Positions 1 through 6,567 of a stretch of DNA of 18,473 nucleotides are shown here, piece by piece (the stretch's first letter is position 1; each line of letters opens with the position of its first letter). Position numbers and translations under genes: made by a program. A model generated the notes under the pieces. It saw nothing but the letters and a program-made list of their open reading frames with translations. It did no database searches and was not told the DNA's origin. Source of the stretch: Gemmatimonadota bacterium. Its GTDB lineage: Bacteria > Gemmatimonadota > Gemmatimonadetes > Longimicrobiales > Gaopeijiaceae. The stretch is taken from the NCBI GenBank assembly GCA_026713345.1, contig JAPOOQ010000402.1, positions 1 to 18,473 on the forward strand, read 5' to 3'.

Positions 1-1252
1 CATCGGCGGGGGCACCGACCCCCCCACTCCCGTGCCCGTTCGCCCGCGCCGCCTCGCGCGCCGCCAGCTCCTGCTCGGCAATCGCGCGCTGCGGGAGGCT
101 GAAGAGCTTCACGAAGCCGGTGGAATCGGAGTGCTCATACCCTTCCGAGGCGCCGAAGGAGGCGAGATCAAGATCGTAGAGCGACGCCGGCGCCTGGCGC
201 GCCACCACCGTGGCCTGTCCCTTGAAGAGGTGCAGGCGCACCGTCCCGGTCACGTGCTTCATCATCTTGTCGACCATCGCGTCCAGGGCCTCACGCTCCG
301 GGGTCCACCACAGGCCTTCGTACACCAGGTCGGCGTAGCGCGGCGCCAGGGTGTCCTTGAGGGCCAGACAGCGGCGCGACAGCACGAGCTGCTCCAGCTC
401 CTGGAGCGCGGCGAGCAGGATCGTGCCCCCGGGGGTCTCGTACACGCCCCGCGACTTGATCCCGACCCCCCGGTCCTCGATCACGTCGGCGCGGCCCACT
501 CCGTGCTCCGAGCCCATGCTGTTCAGCTCCACAAGGAGGTCCAGCGGGGACAGCGCGCGCCCGTCGATGGTCACCGGGAAGCCGGCCTCGAAGCCCACCT
601 CGACTTCGAGGGGAGTGTCCGGGGCGTCCGCCGGATCGCGCGTCCACACGAACACGTCGGATCCGGCGGGGTTGCCGGGGTCCTCGAGCGGTCCGCCCTC
701 GTGACTGATGTGCCAGAGGTTCTCGTCGCGGGAGTAGAGCTTCTCCACGTCGATCCCCTCGAGCGAGATGCCGCGGGCCCGCGCATAGTCCAGCGCATCC
801 TCCCGCGACCGGATATCCCACTCCCTCCAGGGGGCGACTATCCGCAGGTCGGGGGCCAGCGCCGCGAACGACACCTCGAAGCGGAGCTGGTCGTTCCCCT
901 TCCCGGTGCATCCGTGTGCCAGCGCGTCGGCCCCGGTGCGGCGGGCGACCTCGACCATCCTGCGCGAAATGAGGGGCCGCGCCATGGCCGTTCCCAGCAG
1001 GTACTTGCGGCTGTAGACGGCGCCCGCCCTCAAGACCGGCAACGCGTAGTCCGAGACGAACTCCTCCTTCAGGTCCTCTCCGAAGAAGCCCGAAGCCCCT
1101 GTGGCGAATGCCTTGCCGGCGAGCTTCTCGACCCCGCCCCGCTGCCCCACGTCCGCCGCCATGCAGATCACGTCGGCCCGGTAGTTCTCCCGCAGCCACG
1201 GAACGATCACCGTGGTGTCCAGCCCCCCCGAATATCCCAGCACGATCTTCAT
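1..1252 (-). CDS. argG: Argininosuccinate synthase, 3' end cut by the window edge
   Basis: This cytoplasmic enzyme joins citrulline and aspartate, using ATP, to make argininosuccinate, the penultimate step of arginine synthesis. Reading from ATG at 1252, the frame stays open for 417 codons to the left edge without a stop. Since the family is about 400-450 aa, only the last few residues should be missing. The ATP-binding P-loop YSGGLDT is at residues 7-13. The family block with AHGCTGKGND, the SYSRKYLLGT-like segment (here AVYSRKYLLGTAMARP) and the ETPGGT motif are all present. The visible C-terminus (Asn-Gly-His-Gly-Ser-Gly-Gly) is low-complexity and probably a disordered tail. An AGGA about 11 nt upstream serves as ribosome site. 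The gene lies downstream of argR on the same strand but has its own promoter (1454-1482). Identity is very secure. Confidence 0.97.
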   Translation of the reverse strand, partial: MKIVLGYSGGLDTTVIVPWLRENYRADVICMAADVGQRGGVEKLAGKAFATGASGFFGEDLKEEFVSDYALPVLRAGAVYSRKYLLGTAMARPLISRRMVEVARRTGADALAHGCTGKGNDQLRFEVSFAALAPDLRIVAPWREWDIRSREDALDYARARGISLEGIDVEKLYSRDENLWHISHEGGPLEDPGNPAGSDVFVWTRDPADAPDTPLEVEVGFEAGFPVTIDGRALSPLDLLVELNSMGSEHGVGRADVIEDRGVGIKSRGVYETPGGTILLAALQELEQLVLSRRCLALKDTLAPRYADLVYEGLWWTPEREALDAMVDKMMKHVTGTVRLHLFKGQATVVARQAPASLYDLDLASFGASEGYEHSDSTGFVKLFSLPQRAIAEQELAAREAARANGHGSGGVGAPAD

Positions 1253-1322
1253 TGAAATCCCGTTCCTGTTCGTTTCCGTTCCCGTCCGGCACCGCGCCGG
1301 GTTGCGGGCCGGAGCGCAAGGT

Positions 1323-1350
1323 CCGTACGTCTCCCGCCAAGGCCGTACGG
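1323..1350 (-). other. Inverted and direct CCGTAC repeats in the argG leader
   Basis: Within the roughly 195-nt argG leader, CCGTAC (1323-1328) and GTACGG (1345-1350) form a 6-bp inverted repeat with a 16-nt loop. Because CGTACG is itself a palindrome, the same bases also read as two direct copies of CCGTACG spaced 20 bp apart (1323-1329 and 1343-1349), each preceded by AAGG. This could be an RNA hairpin or a pair of operator half-sites. Nothing else supports a specific function. Confidence 0.25.
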
Positions 1351-1422
1351 TAACTGTCCTGCTTCCTTACGCTCCAGGCCCCTGACCAACCCGGCCGCTC
1401 CGTAGAGCGCCGGTGTTCCGAG

Positions 1423-1443
1423 TATGAATGCAGAATAATGCAG
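1423..1443 (-). promoter_or_regulatory. Putative ArgR operator (ARG box) of argG
   Basis: On the minus strand this AT-rich stretch carries two copies of CTGCATT exactly 10 bp apart, ending in TTCATA. On the plus strand the copies read AATGCAG at 1427-1433 and 1437-1443. TGCAT and TTCA-type half-sites resemble known ArgR/AhrC boxes. The site begins just downstream of the -10 element and covers the expected start of transcription or the first bases of the transcript, a position suited to repression. The adjacent argR gene makes ArgR the obvious ligand. The match to a consensus is from memory and the binding is inferred. Confidence 0.5.
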
Positions 1444-1453
1444 TGATAATGAA

Positions 1454-1482
1454 ATAATATACGTTGCGGTTTCCAGCGTCAA
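1454..1482 (-). promoter_or_regulatory. Sigma70-like promoter of argG
   Basis: Read on the minus strand, TTGACG (1477-1482) is followed after 17 bp by TATTAT (1454-1459), a near-consensus housekeeping promoter. It lies in the 291-bp gap between argR and argG and sits in an AT-rich island that contrasts with the GC-rich surroundings. The predicted start is near 1447, leaving a leader of about 195 nt before the argG ATG. Confidence 0.65.
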
Positions 1483-1543
1483 GTGTTTCCGGTCTGCGGG
1501 CCAGACGCGGGATGTCCCGGACCGGGGCCACCCGGGGGCGCCC

Positions 1544-2005
1544 TCAGGTCTTCCCGGCCAGCTCCCTCAGTGCGCGGGCCACCTCCTCCGCGGCGCGCGA
1601 ATCCCTCAGGATCAGAAGAACCGTGTCGTCACCGGCGATGGTCCCGACCAGCCCCTCGTACTCCTCCCAGTCGATCCCCGACGCCACCGTCTGGGCGGCG
1701 CCGTTCAGCGTCCGCACGATGGCGAGGTTGCCCACCCTCTCAACAGACACGAAGAGGGTCGGAAGGATGGAATCGAGCGGCGGCACATGGTCCCACTCCT
1801 CGGGCAGCGTGTAGTGCGGTTTGCCGTTGGCCCCGGTCACCTTCACCAGCCGCAGATCGCGGATGTCCCGCGACAGGGTGGGCTGAGTGACGGGGAACCC
1901 CGCCCCGGCCAGGAGTTCGCGCAAGGCCTCCTGGTGCGGCACCCGGTGCTCCTTGATGATCTCGAGGAGCGCACTCTGGCGCTGACGCTTTCCGCCCGAC
2001 GTCAC
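1544..2005 (-). CDS. argR: Arginine repressor ArgR
   Basis: This is an arginine-sensing hexameric regulator that binds ARG boxes upstream of arginine biosynthesis (and sometimes catabolism or transport) genes. The 153-aa reading from GTG at 2005 matches the family length. An AAGGGA precedes it, whereas longer readings would run back into the receptor gene. The N-terminal winged helix spans about residues 8-65, with the recognition helix TQPTLSRDIRDLRLVKV at 40-56. The C-terminal oligomerisation and arginine-binding domain carries GTIAGDDT at 121-128, whose two aspartates contact arginine in the family. The start lies 28 nt behind the receptor stop, so argR is probably co-transcribed with the receptor. 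argG follows after a gap with its own promoter. ArgR probably represses argG and may also affect its own upstream unit. Confidence 0.95.
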   Translation of the reverse strand: MTSGGKRQRQSALLEIIKEHRVPHQEALRELLAGAGFPVTQPTLSRDIRDLRLVKVTGANGKPHYTLPEEWDHVPPLDSILPTLFVSVERVGNLAIVRTLNGAAQTVASGIDWEEYEGLVGTIAGDDTVLLILRDSRAAEEVARALRELAGKT

Positions 2006-2033
2006 CCGGTTCCGTCCCTTCTCATCAACGGGT

Positions 2034-4742
2034 TCAGAAATCGTAGCGCACCCGCAGCAGCAGCATCCTGCCGATTTCGGGCGCACCCACGAACTCGTTA
2101 TGCATGTTGTTGAGGATGTTGTTCGCGGTCAGCGAAACGTGGGCGGCCGGCTGGAAGGGCAGTCTGTAGCCGAGCGACGCGTCGATGACCTGGTATCCCT
2201 CCACCTCGCCCAGGTACACCCCCGAATTCATCGGGAAGCCCGCGTTGAAGCGCATACGCGCACCCAGCGTGTAGCCGACGGCTTGATCGTCGACGGTAAA
2301 GCCGAACGATCCCTTGTGATTCGGAGCGTTCAGAGCGATGTCCTGGGATCCGGTGCATTTGCCGTCCTCTTCGAAGTCGAAGCAGTCCTCGCTCTGGAAG
2401 GAGTAGCTGCCGTCGAGCTGGATCTTGTCGCTGACAAGGAAGCGGCCCGCCAGGTCGGCCCCCCAGTAGCTGATCTCTCCGTAGTTCCGGTAGGTGAGCA
2501 GAATATCGGGCGAGGCGCCGCCGTCCGGGGCAATGGTACCCAGAGGCAGTTGGGCAGCCAGGGCCACCACGCCGCGCACCTGCTCCTCCGTCACCAGCCC
2601 GCCCTGAATCAGCGGCGCGAGGCGGTTGAGGACGAATGCGAGAGTGCTCCCCGGCTCCAGGAAGACATTGGGGGTTATGGCCCGCAGCGGACCGACGAAG
2701 TTTTCGACCGTGGTCGAGTAGACATCCGCGGAAAAGAGGAACCGGTCCCCGATCAGGCCCTTGTATCCGACCTCGTAGGTGTTGTTGATGGTTGGAACCA
2801 GCGCCGGGATTTCGGCCAGGGGCGAGGTGAACGGATCGAAGGGATTCTCGCCTGGTGCGGCACCGGTGTTGAGGAGCCCTACGAACGTTCCAATCTCCGG
2901 GTCGTCGGGGCGGGCTCCCGGATTCTTGAGCAGGGCTGCCGCACGGGCCAATTCCGGAGTTGCGACCGCCAGAAGATCGACCACCGCGTTCCACAACAAT
3001 GCCGCATTCGCCGGGATCGCTCCCGGAGCAACGGGCGTGTGCATGCAGTAGGACATGAAGCCACCCGGACACGACTGGCTGAACGAATACCCGCCACTCG
3101 GCGTGCCGCGGGCCCTGACATCATAGGCAACCCCCGGAACGACGGGGATCCGGCCGGCCAGGATGTCGAGGAAGAGGTTCGTGCTGGTGGGCGTGGCGAA
3201 GGCCCGGTTGTAGGTCAGCCGGAAGGACTGCTCTTCGGCGGGAGAGAAGACGAGCGCCGCGCGAGGCGAGATATTGGGATCCGTGAGAATGCTGTGGTCG
3301 TCCACGCGGAGTGCCGTGACCAGATCGAGGTTGTCCAGGATGGAGGTCTCGGAATGCAGATAGGCGCCGACCTCGGAGATGATGTCGTCGTCCTCGTTGA
3401 CGCCGAAGATCGTGCCGCCGCTCTTGGGTTCGGTGCGCTGCCAGTCGACTCCGTAGGTGAAGCTCTGCCGGGAGCCCAGATCGAAGCCGTACTGGAACTG
3501 GAAGGCCATGGTCGTGGACTGGTCGACCACGGGGGCGCCCGTGCGCAGGCCGAAGGTGCCGTCGCCGGCGTCGGCGCCGCCCACGTCCGACCCGGAGTTC
3601 GTGAGGTTGACGAAGGCCTGGGCGAAGAGCCGGCCCTTGGAGAACCGGGACTGGAGGTAGTTGTACCCCCAGTTCTTCACCTGGAAGGCGCCGATTCCGG
3701 TCATCTCCACACCGGTGAGGAGGTTCGAGGTGCCCGCGTTCAGCACGAGGTCGGCGTCACCGGAGAAGCGGAAGTCCATGCGCGCGTCGGCGGAGTACCG
3801 CTGAGCCAGGTTGTCGCGGACGCAGATGGCACACCCGGCGTTGCGCGCCATCGTTTCCTCATCATCATCGTACTCCCAGTCGTTGCCGCGCATGTACTGG
3901 GCCGAGACCTTGAAGCCGAAGTTCTCGCTCGGGGCGTGGGCCGTGCGGAACTGCCCGTGGAAGAGCGACCGCTCGCCCCCTGCGAGCGAGATGCTGCTCC
4001 CCTGTTTGTCGAGCGGCGACGAGGTGATCAGGTGCATGACGCCGTTCGACGCGTTGGGTCCGTAGAGCGCGGCGCCGGGACCGAGCGACACCTCGATCCG
4101 GTCGATATCGAGGTCGTTGGTGGGGAACATGTTGTATGCGTTGAACCGCAGCGACGGAACGCGCGCGTAGCGGTTGTCGATGATCGCGAGCAGGGCGCCC
4201 GAGAAGACGTTGTTGAATCCGCGCGACACGATCGTTCCCTGGTTGATTCCGGTCTGGGCCGCGTCGACTCCCGGCAGGGATCTGACGTGGTCGGCGATCG
4301 TGGTGGCGGCCCTGCGGGCGACCTCCTGCGAGGATACGGTCGAGATGGAGGCGGGGGCTTCCAGGGCTTTTTCCTGGCGGCGCGAGGCGGTGACCACCAC
4401 GGGGTTGAGCGCCAGCGCCTGGGAGCGCACCGAGATCGTGACCTCCGTCTCATCGCCGGCGTTGACCGCAACACCGTCAATTCGCGTCGTCTCGTAGCCG
4501 ATAAGCGTCACCACAAGCGAGTAGGTCCCTGGGTCGATCGTTACCGTGAAGCGTCCCTGAGCATTCGTCCCCTGCGTGGTTTCCTGTCCGAGCACCGCGA
4601 CCGCGGCGCTCGCCAGCGGATCTCCCGACTCGGCATCGGTCACCCTTCCGGTTATGGTTCCCTGTTGCCCCTGGACGGGGACGGAGGACAAGATCGCGAA
4701 GGCGAACGACAGTGAAGCGGCAAAGCTCGATCCGAAGCGCAT
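2034..4742 (-). CDS. TonB-dependent outer-membrane receptor with carboxypeptidase-regulatory-like domain
   Basis: This is an outer-membrane beta-barrel that imports a ligand using TonB/ExbBD energy; the ligand is unknown. The chosen start is ATG 4742 because GCGAGG lies 9 nt upstream; ATG 4751 is three codons earlier and would sit directly on that site. The product is 902 aa. Its parts in order are: a signal peptide (residues 1-25, ending VQG), a beta-sandwich CarboxypepD_reg-like domain (about 27-105), a TonB-box-like stretch NPVVVTASRR (about 113-122), a plug domain with the GPGAALYGPNASNGVMHLIT segment, and a barrel ending in an aromatic terminus (RVRYDF). Three cysteine pairs fall in probable surface loops, two of them beside acidic residues. 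argR follows after 28 nt. Substrates such as peptides, siderophores or glycans cannot be told apart from sequence alone. Confidence 0.9.
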   Translation of the reverse strand: MRFGSSFAASLSFAFAILSSVPVQGQQGTITGRVTDAESGDPLASAAVAVLGQETTQGTNAQGRFTVTIDPGTYSLVVTLIGYETTRIDGVAVNAGDETEVTISVRSQALALNPVVVTASRRQEKALEAPASISTVSSQEVARRAATTIADHVRSLPGVDAAQTGINQGTIVSRGFNNVFSGALLAIIDNRYARVPSLRFNAYNMFPTNDLDIDRIEVSLGPGAALYGPNASNGVMHLITSSPLDKQGSSISLAGGERSLFHGQFRTAHAPSENFGFKVSAQYMRGNDWEYDDDEETMARNAGCAICVRDNLAQRYSADARMDFRFSGDADLVLNAGTSNLLTGVEMTGIGAFQVKNWGYNYLQSRFSKGRLFAQAFVNLTNSGSDVGGADAGDGTFGLRTGAPVVDQSTTMAFQFQYGFDLGSRQSFTYGVDWQRTEPKSGGTIFGVNEDDDIISEVGAYLHSETSILDNLDLVTALRVDDHSILTDPNISPRAALVFSPAEEQSFRLTYNRAFATPTSTNLFLDILAGRIPVVPGVAYDVRARGTPSGGYSFSQSCPGGFMSYCMHTPVAPGAIPANAALLWNAVVDLLAVATPELARAAALLKNPGARPDDPEIGTFVGLLNTGAAPGENPFDPFTSPLAEIPALVPTINNTYEVGYKGLIGDRFLFSADVYSTTVENFVGPLRAITPNVFLEPGSTLAFVLNRLAPLIQGGLVTEEQVRGVVALAAQLPLGTIAPDGGASPDILLTYRNYGEISYWGADLAGRFLVSDKIQLDGSYSFQSEDCFDFEEDGKCTGSQDIALNAPNHKGSFGFTVDDQAVGYTLGARMRFNAGFPMNSGVYLGEVEGYQVIDASLGYRLPFQPAAHVSLTANNILNNMHNEFVGAPEIGRMLLLRVRYDF

Positions 4743-4808
4743 GGATTTCATCCTCGCATGTGGGTGGCGCCACCCTTCGACCGGAGGGGGCAGGCATTCA
4801 TCATGTTC

Positions 4809-4814
4809 CATAAT
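4809..4814 (+). promoter_or_regulatory. Possible -10 element for the dehydratase operon
   Basis: CATAAT matches five of six bases of the sigma70 -10 consensus. It overlaps, on the opposite strand, the TATTAT of the receptor promoter. I see no good -35 at the right distance. Its expected start would be near 4821, giving a leader of about 35 nt before ATG 4856. Confidence 0.3.
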
Positions 4815-4839
4815 AGGCACTCCGAATCGGTGAACGCAA
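4810..4839 (-). promoter_or_regulatory. Putative sigma70 promoter of the TonB receptor-argR unit
   Basis: On the minus strand, TTGCGT (4834-4839) and TATTAT (4810-4815) are separated by 18 bp. The predicted start near 4803 leaves about 60 nt before ATG 4742. This is the only AT-rich stretch in the divergent intergenic region. Confidence 0.5.
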
Positions 4840-4855
4840 CGGGCGCGCCCATCCC

Positions 4856-5848
4856 ATGAACACTCCGCTGACGGCGGAGGACTTCGCTTCCGCGAGACGG
4901 CGGGTTGCACCGGCGATCCATCGCACCCCGTTGTTGTCGTTTCGGACGCTGGGGCGCGAGTCGGGGACCCGTCCCCACCTCAAATGCGAGAACCTGCAGA
5001 AGACGGGATCCTTCAAGGTGCGCGGGGCGCTCAATGCTATCGCGGCGCTGGATCCCGACGAGCGTGCGCGGGGGGTGATCACCATCTCCGCCGGGAACCA
5101 CGCCCAGGCCGTGGCGTGGGCCGCCGGCCGGGCCGGTGCGAGGGCGGTCGTCGTCATGCCCGAGGGGGCGTCACGCACCAAGATCGCCGCCGCTACGGCC
5201 TACGGCGCCGAGGTGGTGCTGCACGGGGACGCGGCCGCAGCGTTCGCGGAGGCCCATCGTCGCGCCGAGGCCGAGGGCCTGGTGTTTCTCCACCCCTTCG
5301 ACGCGTCCGAGGTGGTCGCGGGGCACGGATCTACGGGGCTCGAGATCGCTGAAGATGTGCCTGGAGCGGGCGTGATCGTGGTCCCGGTCGGGGGTGGGGG
5401 GCAGATCGCCGGGATCGCGGGTGCGCTGGCCGGGGCGGGGCGGCTGGGGGGGAAGTCCCGAATGCGCATCTTCGGGGTGGAGCCGGCGGGGGCGCCGTCG
5501 ATGCGGCGGAGCCTCGACGAGGGCCGTGCCGCCCGTCTGGACCGTACCGAAACGATCGCCGACGGGCTTGCGCCCCCGATGGCCGGGGAGCTTACCTACA
5601 GGTATGTGGCTGACCATGTGGAGGATGTGGTGCTGGTCTCCGACGACGAGATCCTCGCGGCAATGAGGCTGCTCGCCACCCGCGCCAGGCTCGTCGCCGA
5701 GCCCTCGGGTGCCGCGGCGGTCGCGGCGCTGATGTGCGGCCGCGTTCCCGTGAGGGCCGGCGAGACCGTGGTGGCGGTGGTGACGGGGGGGAATGTGGAC
5801 GAGGACGTGATGGTGCGCGCGCTGCGGGAAGGGACGCCGTGGCCCTGA
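4856..5848 (+). CDS. PLP-dependent threonine/serine dehydratase family enzyme
   Basis: This is a fold-type II PLP enzyme of the threonine dehydratase/serine racemase family, which removes water and ammonia from beta-hydroxy amino acids to give 2-oxo acids. In the 330 aa, KTGSFKVRGA places the PLP lysine at residue 54. SAGNHAQ (78-84) is the substrate loop, GGGGQIAG (179-186) the phosphate-binding glycine loop, and TGGN (310-313) lies near the C-terminus. There is no C-terminal ACT domain, so it is not the feedback-inhibited biosynthetic IlvA type. A catabolic dehydratase, a serine racemase, 3-hydroxyaspartate ammonia-lyase or an EutB-like ectoine-pathway enzyme are all possible. ATG 4856 fits the family N-terminus although no clear ribosome site is visible. 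It is the first gene of a four-gene operon and overlaps the ATPase gene by 10 nt, suggesting that its substrate is delivered by that transporter. Confidence 0.9.
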   Translation: MNTPLTAEDFASARRRVAPAIHRTPLLSFRTLGRESGTRPHLKCENLQKTGSFKVRGALNAIAALDPDERARGVITISAGNHAQAVAWAAGRAGARAVVVMPEGASRTKIAAATAYGAEVVLHGDAAAAFAEAHRRAEAEGLVFLHPFDASEVVAGHGSTGLEIAEDVPGAGVIVVPVGGGGQIAGIAGALAGAGRLGGKSRMRIFGVEPAGAPSMRRSLDEGRAARLDRTETIADGLAPPMAGELTYRYVADHVEDVVLVSDDEILAAMRLLATRARLVAEPSGAAAVAALMCGRVPVRAGETVVAVVTGGNVDEDVMVRALREGTPWP

Positions 5849-6567
5849 TCCGCGTCGAGGGGGCGGTTAAGCGATATGGCGCGGCGGTGGCGCTCGACGG
5901 AGTCTCCCTGCGCGTTGACGCGGGTAACTGTCTGGGTCTGGTCGGCGAGAGCGGCTCGGGCAAGACGACCCTCCTCCGCTCCATCAACAGGCTCACCGAT
6001 CTGGACGAGGGCCGCGTGCTGGTGCGTGGCAATCCCGTGAACACCCTCGACCCGGTTCGCCTGCGCCGGTCGATCGGGTACGTGCAGCAGGACGGCGGGC
6101 TCATCCCGCACTGGACCTGTCTGGCCAACACCTCCCTGGTTCCGGGCCTGCTCGGGCTGGAGAACGCCAGCGGGCGTGGCCGGCGCGCCCTGGATGCCGC
6201 CGGCCTGGATCCGGACACCTTCGCGGATCGCTACCCGCGGGAGCTCTCCGGCGGCCAGCGCCAACGGGTCGCCATCGCCCGCGCAATGGCGGCCGGACCG
6301 GACATCCTGCTCATGGACGAACCCTTTGGCGCGCTCGACGCCATCACCCGCAGCGAGGCGCAGGCCGCCTTCATCGCGCTGCGGCGGGCGGCCGGTGTTA
6401 CGGCGGTCTTCGTGACACACGACCTGGTGGAGGCGATGCTGGTGGCCACCCACATCGCGGTGATGAAGGCCGGCAGGATCGCACTGCAGGCTCCCGCGGA
6501 GGACCTGGCCGACAGCGCCACAGGTTACGCCGCCGAGCTCCTGAAGAGGGCGGGGGTGGCGGGGTGA
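5839..6567 (+). CDS. ABC transporter ATPase, glycine betaine/choline/quaternary-amine type
   Basis: This is the energy-coupling subunit of an OpuBA/OpuCA/ProV-type importer. GTG 5839 is chosen because GGGAAGGGA lies just upstream and the protein then starts at the first beta-strand; the longer reading would cover the dehydratase gene. The 242 aa contain Walker A GESGSGKTT (36-44), the INRL segment typical of osmoprotectant ATPases (49-52), the Q-loop YVQQDGGLIPH (81-91), signature LSGGQRQRVAIARAM (136-150), Walker B with LLMDEPFGALDAITR (157-171), and the H-loop THD (193-195). No CBS domains follow, unlike in OpuAA/OpuCA, so no CBS-type ionic-strength sensing is expected. The start overlaps the dehydratase stop by 10 nt, and the stop overlaps the next GTG by 4 nt. 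Confidence 0.92.
   Translation: MALIRVEGAVKRYGAAVALDGVSLRVDAGNCLGLVGESGSGKTTLLRSINRLTDLDEGRVLVRGNPVNTLDPVRLRRSIGYVQQDGGLIPHWTCLANTSLVPGLLGLENASGRGRRALDAAGLDPDTFADRYPRELSGGQRQRVAIARAMAAGPDILLMDEPFGALDAITRSEAQAAFIALRRAAGVTAVFVTHDLVEAMLVATHIAVMKAGRIALQAPAEDLADSATGYAAELLKRAGVAG

Noticed and set aside
32..1255. 407-codon plus-strand open frame opposite argG
   Set aside because: It is the antisense of a secure argG, with no recognisable domain.
1492..1506. GTCTG/CAGAC inverted repeat between argR and the argG promoter as an argR terminator
   Set aside because: Only a 5-bp stem with no T-run; too weak to call.
2006..2086. N-terminal extension of ArgR into the receptor gene
   Set aside because: The extra 27 residues (with a Cys run) fit no ArgR, and GTG 2005 gives the normal length with a ribosome site.
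2100..4715. 871-codon plus-strand open frame opposite the TonB receptor
   Set aside because: It is the antisense shadow of a clear receptor gene; the translation is Arg/Gly/Val-rich with no domain, and long antisense frames are expected at this GC content.
4743..4910. N-terminal extension of the TonB receptor
   Set aside because: It would place over 50 polar residues before the signal peptide and run across the likely promoter.
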